Position numbers and translations under genes: made by a program. A stretch of DNA of 64,000 nt from Asterias rubens (Eukaryota > Echinodermata > Asteroidea > Forcipulatida > Asteriidae). The notes beneath the pieces were generated by a model that was given only the letters and a program-made list of their open reading frames with translations, was not told the DNA's origin and searched no databases. Below are positions 44,001 through 54,183 of the stretch, piece by piece; the stretch's first letter is position 1, and each line of letters opens with the position of its first letter. Location of the stretch: contig NC_047062.1 in NCBI RefSeq assembly GCF_902459465.1, positions 22,821,919 to 22,885,918 on the forward strand, written 5' to 3'.

Positions 44001-47000
44001 ACTAATGTAAAGCACATTCAGATATGATTGTTATTGGCCCAAAGACCAGGGCACTAATGTAAAGCACATTCAGATATGATTGTTATTGGCCCAAAGACCA
44101 GGGCACTAATGTAAAGCACATTCAGATATGATTGTTATTGGCCCAAAGACCAGGGCACTAATGTAAAGCACATTCAGATATGATTGTTATTCGCCCAAAG
44201 ACCAGGGCACTAATGTAAAGCACATTCAGATATGATTGTTATTGGCCCAAAGACCAGGGCACTAATGTAAAGCACATTCAGATATGATTGTTATTGGCCC
44301 AAAGACCAGGGCACTAATGTAAAGCACATTCAGATATGATTGTTAGATGAGCTATATAAGAACTAGCTTTTATATTATTTTTATTATTTAAAACTTTGTG
44401 ACTGACCTCTGGTTCCCCAAAATGATAGTAGCAACAGTAGAAAAGTGTGGTTATGACAGACTTGAAGTACACGTTGGTTTTGCGAGGGTAATCTTTGAAC
44501 GGTGGGCGTCCTTCTCTTTGTGCTTTGTCATCTACAGCCTGTAGAAATACAAAATCAGATGTAAAATGAGAAAAATAAACTGATGGTTCGAGTCAGAACA
44601 CAGACGAGTTCAATGCAGATGCTCAGGGGTGAGAGTCATTACTGATGAAAAAGTCTGAAACACGGATACAAATTCAAAGGTATGTTGAAATGTTGGCATT
44701 TCTACCGTTTGGTAACCCCTGGGGTTATATATTCCAAGGAGCTTTTGGAAACAGTATCCAAAGCACCAGAAAAGTAGACCAATGAGCAGGATTTCTTTGT
44801 TTGTGGAAACAATTTAATTGTGTGATTTTCTTCACCAGGCCGACATAAAAAGACTGAATTCAACCAAAAGACTGAACCATCTCATCCTTGGATGCTTCAC
44901 TGATTCGATTCATATCAAAGTACTATGATGTACAGCCTTCACTAATGATAAGTTTTTTGGTTTCATGCACAAAACCTAAGGGCCATGTAACATGAGGCAA
45001 CCAAAAACACCCCATGCTATAGAAACACTTTACGTGGCATATGAGTAGTTTTTCAAAATTGCCTACGATCTCCAAGATAAACATGTGAACATTCAAATGT
45101 GAATGCCTTGTGTTCTTGAAACTGGTTACCTGTAAATTGTGTTGTGTGACATGGCTCTTAAACTCATAAAACTATACACCTGTATATATATATATGTCGA
45201 ACAATACATTTACCACTTTTATGGTCCAGTGACCCTTCCTTTCATTCTAAACATCCTTTGTCCTCGCCACTTCACTCCTATTGGTTCATAGCCACCAATA
45301 TTGTTTCTGAAATAGGAACTTTGATTGGCTGTTATTTTCCCGCTTCTTTCTGGATCCTTTCTTTAATCCCTTTCCCCCTCTCTTTTTCTATAAATGGATA
45401 TTTGTTTGTACTTGTTTTATGCCTCTGAAGAAGGTCCGGATTGGATCGAAAGCTAAGGCCATCTTCCCTATTCATTATATATATATATATATATATATAA
45501 AGATGGTCGGTGAACTGGCCAAGAGTTCTATCTCGATTTCTGGTACCCAAAACATTGGTATGTGGGTTATCTGATACTTGGACAATAATTAGCACCTTGT
45601 AAATGCTGATAAAACAAACAATGAATATTCTTCAGGTACCTCAATCTGCAACTGTCTGTTGAGGAGACTTATATGTTCTTTGATGTGTTCCCCTTCAGTA
45701 GACAGGGTGCTAGACTTGTCAAACCATAAACTGAGTCAGAAGAAAGGCGGAGGTAAACAAAACATTAAGATGTACACAAAGCTGTTAAAATAATTGGCAT
45801 GAACATTTTCCACTTATGTATCAAGTAAGTTATATATATTTAATTTCTGGTATACTAATTATCAACACATTAAAATTTAAACAGGTGGCCAAAACCGATT
45901 CAATGTACAACGCTAAAAGATATAAATTTGCAGTAAAATATTACAAAGCTACAACTACAAAAATCAAATGAACCCAAGAGCTAAGTGGCTACAGCAATAT
46001 ACAGCAAATTGAAAAGAATAGAACTTGAGACTTAAAAAAATACAAACAAGGAGCGAGCAAGATGGTCATTGTTGTAAACCACAACCAGGCCCGCCGTAGG
46101 CATTCATGAGTTTTGTCAGAGCAAGTTGGTAAAATTGTTGAGGTGTCACAGTCAAATACTCACCTATGCACTTCTTTCAGATTCATCAGCTGCCCGTGGG
46201 GTATTGTATTTTCAGTTGCTTGCTTGTATCTCCACAACTTATAAAGAAAGAATACAAGAGCCACATGGTTTACATAGCTTCCCTAAATGAGTGGTTCACT
46301 GGACCCATAATAAATTCGTACTTCACTATGACCTCGGACACTTTGACTTGAAAAAGTGAACTCATATATTATTAAATTTGAAAAGTTTGTGTTTATAAAT
46401 CTGGGGAAGGGTGGAAACACAAGGCTGCCAAAGACCCGTTTGGTTGTGAGGTTACATGACTGAATTACTGGGGTCTTCATTAGCCAGCGGTTCAGTGGGA
46501 AAAACATCGGCAAAATTACATGGTTTGAATCTCAAGAAATTTTGTTGTCGAATTGCCTGGGCATAATGTAAAATTTGGGACATGTTTCATTTGGTTCACA
46601 GTTCATGAAATTCTTGTAGAGGAAGTGCCATTATGATTCCATACAGAAAACAACAAAATTCAACTTACTGCTGCGTCTTCTATTCTTCCGAGCTGGCTGC
46701 AGGGATGAAGTAAAAAAAAAAAAGCATTAAAAGCAGGTACACTACTTAGTAGCACTGTATATTAAGCCTGGGCGACTAGTGCGACTAGTGTTGAAGTCGT
46801 GACTATTGATTGCTTAGTGGAGTCGCGACTACTCGGTTAATCGAGCTGCTACGACTACTACAAAAATAGTTGTGATTCACTGGAAGAGTTTGTCAGAGGG
46901 ACTGGTATAAAAAAAAACACCCGGTCGCCATAATTCTAAATAAATTCCTTCTCTTTCTCCACTAGTTATGATTCTTTCGTTCTGATTTATCTCACCCCAT

Positions 47001-50000
47001 CTCACTTGCGACGTTCTCACTCTTTCCATGCTGCGTCCTGAGGAACGCTATGTACTGATTGGCTGCTATGGGTCTCTTCCGTATCTCGTCAGAAAAGACC
47101 GTCTTAGATAGGGTCCTCCTCATGAACATCACCACCTGACAACAAAACAAAGACACAGAGAGAAGTTCTTAACTCTGCTTTACTTTCCAATCCCATTCAT
47201 CTAAAATCCTCCTTGAATAACTGCATGACTTTACCATAAGTTGATGGATTTGATATGTTGATGGATTTGATTGTACTGCCAAACTATGGCAACTGAGCCC
47301 AATTTCACGGCTCAGCTTATAATAAATAAATAATAAATAACTTTTGATTTATATAGCGCCTAATAATTAACACTTAATTCTCTAAGCGCTTTACAAAGAA
47401 GTACACTATACAATCTACAACAACATAAATATAAGGGGACAATAATAACACCACTACAAGCATAACGACACAACAATACAAGAATGGTTAACTATTGTAA
47501 GAAAAGGTGTGTCTTTAAGGCACTCTTGAAATCATCAAGGGAAGATGTATTCCTGATCGTCAGGGGCAGAGAATTCCACAGAGTTGGAGCCGAAGCCACA
47601 AAGGAACGGTCTCCATAGGTATGCATATTAACAGGGTGTACTGCAAGGAGGTGTTGTGACGATGATCAAAGTGTACGTACTGGATTGTGCTTATGAATGA
47701 GACCTGACATATAAGATGGAGCAAGATTATTCTGGGCTTTAAAACACATGATAAGAATCTTAAATACAACACGTTTTTCTACGGGCAACCAATGAAGTTT
47801 CTTTAGAAGGGGAGTGATGGAATCTCTTGAACGAGCACCCACTATTAACCTTGCTGCTGTGTTTTGAATTCTCTGTACCCGGTTTAATTCCTTTTTTCGG
47901 AAGGCCATACAACAATGAATTACAATTATCAACATGTGACATTATCAAAGCATGAACAAGTGTATTAATAGATCTACTATTTAGATATTGCCGGATCTGT
48001 CCAATTTTCCGAATGGCTGTGAATGCCAACCGACAGGTTTTAGTGATGCGATCAGACATTGTGAGGTGCTTATCCATGATTACACCCAAGTTGCGTGCCT
48101 TGCAGCTAAATTCTGCGCTCACAATCGCCATTCTCAGCCAGCACTAAATTTCTGTGCTAGCTGTGTAAGCGTAAAATGCCCAGTACCGTTAAGTACGCAC
48201 GAGCACAAGCCAAAATTCCCTGCTAACCTGTGAAATACGCTCGACGTAACCACAGAATTCTTCTTTCCAAAAAACTACATTAATTCAGAGGGAGCCGTTT
48301 CTCACAATGTTTTATCCTATCAACAGCTTTTCATTGCTTGTTACCACACATCCCAATAAGTTTTCATGCTACAACTGTTTTGAGTAATTACCAATAGTGT
48401 CCAGTGCCTTTAATTTTAAAGACCGACCTAGTTCAACTCCTTCACAGAACCCCCTTCCCCCACCCCCCAAAAATCAACAGTTAATACACACGGTCAGAAT
48501 AGCATTGCCATCGTGGTAGCCAACGGCCGCGTTGAGTAGAGAGAGTTTGTCTTGCAAGGATCGATAGGGTTCTAGTGAGTATGTCTCTCCTGTTATTATC
48601 CTTGTGATAGTATCAGCTACAGGGAGCGAGGCCCAACGTGAACGCTCAACACTCTGAAAAACAAAATAAAAGAAAACACTGTAAAAAAGGGAATCAATAC
48701 TTTGATGGAAGCACACATTCAACGATGTCTTCTCGTTAATTTTGGTTTTACCCTTACACCTATGTGTGTTAGCACTGTGTATATAGTACTTTCCTGAGTT
48801 CTTTGAAAAAAAACACAGGCATATTACCCAAATTTGGATTTAAACCCACGACATGTGCAATAACCCCAGTAATTCGCTGTGATTTCTTTTCTAACGCACG
48901 AAAGTACCGAGTATACAGTGCGAACACTATTAGACATGTATTATTGTTGAGGAAATGGAATTTTGTTAGTAAAACATTTCCTCATCACTACAGACTATGT
49001 GAAGTTTGTGTACATGGGCAAATGGTCTACAAAGTCTATTTTCTCTACATTAAACATGAAGTGTTACCTTTAATTTCCTTCTCAGTGCCTGCACTTCGGC
49101 CTGGAGTTTTGAAATCTCTGCCAGGGTAGGTTTGTTGTCTCTCTTTATGGCTGCATGAGATTTAATTATACATTTAAATGATAACAACTAGTTCTTATAT
49201 AGCGTGATTTAGAAAAGCGTGTCCATGCACTTTACATTGGGCCAATATTAACATTCCTTTAATCTTTCTCAGCTCCCTTTGGAGTATACATCCTGGGTTC
49301 TCATTCCACTGGGTTTTGGTTGCACGTTTCAAGAATAACCCATGGTTTTACCGCTTACTCCCACTTCACAGCAGGGTAGGTTATTCCCTGGTCATGCCCA
49401 TTTGTCAGGGTAGGTCAGAGGTGAAGCGATCCAAGTGTAAAAAAGGCCGGCCGTTATTCGCCATACTTGCCAAAGCGAATAGAATAGTGTTAAAAGGGAT
49501 TTTCTCACCTTCTTCAATGGAGGCAGATGAAGAATTTGTACTGTGGGTGGATCGCTGGTCAATCGATCCCCTGTCAAATGCTGAAATTAGGGAAGAGATG
49601 TAAATGTAGATTGATAAATAAATTAACATCAGAATATTGTGACTTGAAACAATTAGTGTTTGGTGCATTTTAAGAAGTTGCACAAAGGCATAATTAGCAA
49701 TTTTGTAAGGCATAGTGAGCAACATAGACCTTTATCATGGTGCAGCCATCTTGAATTTCTCCCATTGATATCATTGTTACCAAACCGAGGCTGCAAGAAC
49801 AAAATAGTCTGGTTCCTAATTTCAAGATGATTATTAGCATTCATTATTGTTATTCGATACGAGGAACGTGACCAAGATGGAGGCAGCATGATAAAGGTCT
49901 ATTGTTCTTTGGCTTTACACCGACCTCTCCGAAACCCTACTACCTCTTCTTTGCCAAAATATAAGATAAGGAAAAACTGAAGGCCTTGAGCCCAAACAGC

Positions 50001-52822
50001 TGCTCATCAAGTTGATGTAAAGAAACATAGGAGGAGGATTGAGATTACCTGTTGACAAAAAAGTTCTAAGGAGTAAGGGTGAAGTTTGGATGTGATTTAG
50101 GTACAAACCTGGGGATGGATAATTGTTGGACCGTGGTTGTTCACTTCCGTTTCCCATCGAGCCAGCCTGGTTGCGGGCTGACACAGTACCGCTCGCTGAG
50201 TGTTGAGGTACCCGTTTAGGAGCCACGCCAACAGTGCCTCTGGCGGAGGCCGGCAGGTTCGTGGGCCGAGAGTGCTTTGAGTTAGCTGTGAACTTGACAG
50301 AGGTCTTCTCTGAAAACAGTATTAACAAAAAGGTAAGAGAAACTTTGGTTTACATGTCTGTGCTTTAAGCAGTCCCTAGGCAGGACGAGGAAAGAATGGG
50401 GTACGCAAATAATGTAGAGCAGTCTGGTGCCAACTTCAACCAAAGAGAAACTTTCTACTTTTTGGAGATTACTTAAGTTTCTGATGTCTTAAAAGTTAAA
50501 ACTCAGAGGACTGAATTTCATAAAGCTATAAAACCAGAATAAATTAGCATGGAAAAACCTCGCTGAAGTCAAAACACAAGGGCCAAATTTCATAGAGCTG
50601 CTTTTAACACTTAGCAAATTTGTGTACTTACTGTAACATTAAAATCTGCTAAGGTGTAACCGTATTTCAAAAGTTGGCAAGAAAATTAGGCTGCCATCTT
50701 GTACGTTCGCCATTGATTATTGTTTCATCATTAATTTTAATTGAGATAAGCACCGGAAAGTTAGCATGCCTTTTTGAATGCTTACGGTAAGCAGTGCTAT
50801 GAAATGAAAACTATGCAGTAAGCAAAAAATTGGCAGATAAGCAGCTCTGTGAAATTGGGCCATGGTCTTGACTTGTTCACTGCCAGTTTTCACTAACAGC
50901 TTCTGCTAAACAGCTTTATGATATTGCGCCTCAGTGTATAAGAACTTTACTTCCATCCCAGTCGATAGTATCTTGGTCCTCTTCGTCTTCATCTAGCCCC
51001 AGCCCTGCAGCCTTCATCGTCTCCTTGAAGGACAACGCCTTACTCTTGTCCCCTCCAAACAGACCACGCCCATCCTGCATTGCAAAGAAAGAAAATGGAC
51101 TCTTTGATTTACTCAGAAATACAAAAAATAGTTAATTTGGCCTGCAGTTTGACCCTAGCAGAGTATTTCTCGAAAGGCTCAATGATAACACGACAAACAT
51201 AAACAGGTAACTAAGTGTTATATAAGCAGTGAAGTGGAAATACACGATTAGAGAGAGAAAGAGTAAGAGAGCACAAAAAAAAAAAAAGCAAGGGGTAAAC
51301 AATGAATAGGGAGACAAGGGGGGGGGGTTGGAGAAAAGGGGCTGGTTTGACCACTTGAAGAGCAAAACACAAAGTACAATCTCATGAGTGGGAAGAGAGA
51401 GAAAAATTAATAATGAAAGAGGCTGGCTGGGGAGGGGATACCTGTCACTGCCTGTGGGGAAATCAAGAGGAAGGGAAAGGACAAAGGGTTATTAGTCAAT
51501 GTCCTTCTTGGATGTTTAGACCATGGGGTTGAATGATCTGACACATGATTTAGAATAAAACAAAACATGGCAGGCCTGCCCTGATACTTCACGAAGGCAA
51601 CGAAGGAGATTGCTTCCACGCCCCCTGGTCATTGCTTTGGTGCCCTTGAAACAGTAGAAATTTACTATTTCCTCATAGGGTGCCCTTTACCAAGGAGAAA
51701 ATGCCTTGGTAACCTTGCCCTTTCAAAAATTAAGCATATAGGCCTGCACGGCACTGGATTTTGATGGGTCAGGGCATTAAATGTTGTGTCTTTACATTTT
51801 CTGGCGAGAAGTCGTCAAAGAAGTTTGAGGCCTTAGTTCGACCAGTTCTTGATGATGTGTTCCAGTAGTCATCTGTAACCTTTTCGTCATCAGCATCATC
51901 CTGTTAAAAAAAAAGACGAATTTAAATTAAAATGATCCCCCACTGTGATTGGGGACATCTTTCCCGTCTATGATTCCCCGAAACCCACACAATTCTACTT
52001 CTACTTGCTTCATTTACACAGCAGAGTTAATAAGTTAGGATATTATTAAATAATAAGATTAAGTTTTAAGCATGGTTAAGTGTCTTGCTCAACAAGGACA
52101 CAAGTGCCGGGACTAAGATTCAAACCAACATTGTGACGACTCAGCCACCACAACTCGAATTGGTGTGCTAGACCGCTTTTCCAAGACACACAGGCCATGG
52201 GCAAGCACTAAGCAACTCGCCCCACTTGTGTGGCCAAGGCTAGCTGAATCCTTGGCCACACAAGTGGGGCTACTAAGCAACATGAGCAAAAGGATTGGTG
52301 AATCAACAAGGCTGCCAAATGAAATACCTGCTGAACAAAACCGACTCAGGATCGACTCACCTGGTGGCACTGTTGCAGGAGTTATAATAATGTAGATCTT
52401 GTCATAAAATTGTATTTCATCTGTTTACTGTTTAGATGTACAGATGTAGCAATGATCACATTATTGCCAAACAAACAGACGATAGAAGAGTTGTCTTCAT
52501 GTCAAGTCAAGTGTGTGATGTGAGTGTCCCTGTCATTGTGACTTGTCAATGTCAACAGTGTCCAGTGTCCAACCAATGGCAATGGTCCATCATTTACAAT
52601 CATCAGATCATTGCATAATTGTTACCAAAAAACCACACCCTCTCTTTCTCATCCCGCTTTCTTTACTTTTTTGCCAAACAAAGGGCACACCTGAATATAC
52701 ATTTGGCATTAGCAAACACAAAATAATTAAAACAAATCAATCAATAGCTAGGGAGCTTAAGTCGTTGCTTTATTAAGTTATTTTTAAAGCTCAACACTCA
52801 CCCCGATCGGACTGAACGCCAT
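41027..52822 (-). CDS. VIPAS39: VIPAS39 (SPE-39), VPS33B partner in trafficking
   Basis: VIPAS39 binds VPS33B to form the CHEVI tethering complex for endolysosomal and apical membrane trafficking. Exons, minus strand: 52802-52822, 51796-51900, 50951-51074, 50109-50309, 49509-49580, 49068-49150, 48492-48653, 46996-47135, 46669-46696, 46164-46237, 45640-45730, 44407-44538, 43514-43645, 42994-43080, 41836-42030, 41027-41047; 1668 nt, all phases agree, 555 aa (human 493). The N-terminal 200 residues are acidic and Ser-rich, beginning MAFSPIG, with DDYWNTSSR close to the family start. A short coiled coil precedes the conserved Vps16-C-like region: SLQDKLSLLNAAVGYHDGNA, RRTLSK, TTLFYCCYYHFGEPE, RRWQDLDTLL, DALIQVRDRQRLLKYQSKVP, and the ending FKWKN. 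Contains a 28-nt microexon. Confidence 0.96.
41483..41740 (+). repeat. Truncated MITE, AAGGCACTGGACACC end
   Basis: Left two thirds of a TTAAAGRCACTGGACACTA element, ending in CAGAGGGTGCCATTTCTCACAA without its right inverted end. VIPAS39 intron. Confidence 0.7.
42130..42660. repeat. Retroelement 3' region with internal duplication
   Basis: A block with GGTAAAAGCA, (A)CCACAA(C)CCCC and GACAGTAGATACAACAGTAA is present twice, at about 42222-42365 and 42455-42590. Begins with GATTTATATTGCACCCATTCC-type sequence common in LINE tails. Confidence 0.45.
42835..42966. repeat. MITE, GGTTTATACTTCCTGC end
   Basis: AAGCCTGGTTTATACTTCC left end with internal GACGTCA and an inverted AAATTGCATTTGCACTCGCA end. 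Related to 21731-21915; ends about 25 bp from the exon at 42994. Confidence 0.65.
43826..43940. repeat. Palindromic repeat rich in GGACTAGTCC
   Basis: Inverted blocks GATTTTACGAAGTGTTAGGAC / AACACTTTGTGAAATCCACC and repeated ACTAGTCC/GGCTAGTC units. The intact relative of 28391-28710. Confidence 0.7.
43977..44340 (+). repeat. Seven-copy 52-bp tandem array
   Basis: Seven consecutive 52-bp units starting at 43977, 44029, 44081, 44133, 44185, 44237 and 44289 (unit begins TGTTATTGGCCCAAAGACC). The fifth copy has TTCGCCC for TTGGCCC; I see no other difference. Lies in a VIPAS39 intron, ending 67 bp from the exon at 44407. Confidence 0.95.
45330..45500 (+). repeat. Retroelement end with CTGAAGAAGGTCCGG hairpin and (TA)n
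   Basis: Shares CTTTCTGGATCCTT, CTCTTTTTCTATAAA, ACTTGTTTTATGCCTCTGAA and GATCGAAAGCTAAGGCCATC with the arms at 59800-59974 and 60890-61040. Ends in CCTATTCATTA followed by a (TA)n run. Confidence 0.7.
46762..46880. repeat. hAT-like end fragment with GCGACTAGT motifs
   Basis: TAAGCCTGGGCGACTAGTGC and repeated GTCGCGACTACT-type motifs resemble the ends of hAT elements. Only one end is seen; no target duplication can be shown. Confidence 0.35.
47330..48131 (-). pseudogene. LINE (CR1/L2/Jockey-type) reverse transcriptase 3' fragment
   Basis: Minus-strand remnant of the C-terminal part of a non-LTR reverse transcriptase. In frame order: ARNLGVIMDKHLTMSDRI, then SRSINTLVHALIMSHVDNCN, SLLYGLPKK, and after a frameshift LNRVQRIQNTAARLI, LLKKLHWLPVEKRVVFKI. 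The frameshift falls in a run of A (T on +) near 47895. The 3' region has GCGCTTTACA and TATATAGCGCC motifs followed by (AATA)n at 47330. Located in the VIPAS39 intron between exons 46996-47135 and 48492-48653; dead copy. Confidence 0.85.
48258..48413. repeat. Half MITE, GTGTCCAGTGCCTTTAA end
   Basis: Right half of the TTAAAGRCACTGGACACTA family, preceded by a partial GCTTACC-type MITE at about 48150-48250. Confidence 0.7.
48745..48930 (-). repeat. SINE of the 12225 family
   Basis: TTGGTTTTACCCTTACACC, GTGTGTTAGCACTGTGTATA and GGATTTAAACCCACGACATG blocks (the last a degenerate B-box on the minus strand). Confidence 0.6.
49723..49902. repeat. 180-bp MITE, ATAGACCTTTATCATG ends
   Basis: ATAGACCTTTATCATGGTGC left end; GCATGATAAAGGTCTAT right end. 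The subterminal GCAGCCATCTTGA / CAAGATGGAGGCA pair is also inverted and resembles YY1 sites. VIPAS39 intron. Confidence 0.75.
50578..50865. repeat. Palindromic MITE, GGGCCAAATTTCATAGAGCT end
   Basis: Ends AGCTCTGTGAAATTGGGCC. Member of the 18078/28713 family, with an internal insertion. Confidence 0.65.
51571..51748 (+). repeat. CAGGCCTG-flanked dispersed repeat, copy 5
   Basis: AGGCCTGC occurs at both margins (51572 and 51740). Same unit as 198-356. VIPAS39 intron. Confidence 0.75.
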
Positions 52823-54183
52823 TTTGCTTGTTGACGCGACACAATATTTGTCTATGTATATGGGACCGGTCCGAACTGCAGTTGGGGCGGCCCAACTCAA
52901 GTGATCGGTCACCAACTAGTCTTGGTGAAAGACCTTCTCGTGTTTATTTGTCACAATTTTCCCCACATGAGGGCGCTATCATTATATGAACCGCTCTCGA
53001 CACGCACAGCTCCACGAAGGTGAGGACCGTTCATGGATAATAGCGCCCTCCACGTAAGGAAAATTGTGTCAACTCAACACAAGAAGGCCTTCCACCAAGA
53101 CTAGTTGGTGATTTAGCTCTGGATCCCAGCTATAGTTGGGCCGTCCCCAGTACTCATTACAGTTAGTCTGGTTCCCAGACCCAAAAATCTCCGACTAGGC
53201 TCTAATTTAAGATTTTTAACAAGAGACGTCGAGGAATCTTTGGTCAGGGGACCAGACTACATTACAGTTTGGCCGGCAGGCGCTCGGGCAGCTGTGACAC
53301 TGATGATAGTAATTAATTTGGCCGCCTATCCAATATTCCTAGAACTCAGTCGCAAAAAAGGCGTCGCCGGCGATTTTTTTTTATCATCGATTACAAAGGG
53401 AATCATTTGTTTTTTATAAATACCATTTTTAAGGGTGTAAATTCTATAAAACAGAAAAAATTGCCCCAAAATTACAGCATCTCTCATCAATCTATAATCA
53501 TCTCGTTGATTGGTTTGTACGTGCCAGCCAATCACAACACATGGTTCGGGGTTTTCCCCCTTGCGCCCGCGCGGCCGAGTTTCATCACCGATATTTCAGA
53601 ATAATTCATTTATACTACAGGGATGTTTCTTTCCTCCGTTATTAATTTTATGGTTTAGTTTTAATACCGTTTGGTTCAAACTACTCAATTTTTTAACTGC
53701 AACTGTATTTAAAGGTCTCTGAAGATAAAACAGAACAGATAACGATAGAATCTGTTTCAAATACAACAAATTTTAAACCATTATTTCACCCAATATCCAT
53801 TAGAGAACCTGGGCGCTTCGTGATGTAGAGTAGACGATCGAGGGCGCTAGTGGCACAGGCCCTTTTCGAAACCACACTCCAGATTCGGCTCAGGCTAGCT
53901 TGGCCCCCGCGGGTGTTTTGACAACTGCGCGAGCTTTGCGTACGCGCTCAGGGTTTCAGACGAGAGAACGGAACCTGAAGCCGAATAAGCCGAAGTCGTG
54001 GTTTCGAAGAAGGGCCCTCGACCACTAAATTCTACCACCTCCATGGTCGGACGACGTCATAATACATTACATCTCGTCTGAGGTAGTTGTTGATGTGAAT
54101 CTTTTGGCTAATGGTTTGTGAGTTTTAACTCTTTGGTACCTGGTATAAAAAATACATATTTTTGATAGCATTTTGACACAATC
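52823..54183. promoter_or_regulatory. Divergent spacer VIPAS39 / unnamed + gene
   Basis: 1.36 kb between the two start codons. Contains the 52883-53148 palindrome close to the VIPAS39 ATG, a GC-rich stretch near 53545-53590, and a MITE-like inverted pair (GGCCCTTTTCGAAACCACAC at 53858 / GTGGTTTCGAAGAAGGGCCC at 53998). A shared promoter is possible but not shown. Confidence 0.5.
52883..53148. repeat. Long palindrome upstream of VIPAS39
   Basis: Arms 52911-52993 and 53024-53109 are inverted copies (ACCAACTAGTCTTGGTG ... / ... CACCAAGACTAGTTGGT) around a 30-bp loop. The outer ends GGCGGCCCAACT / AGTTGGGCCGTCC also pair. Confidence 0.85.
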
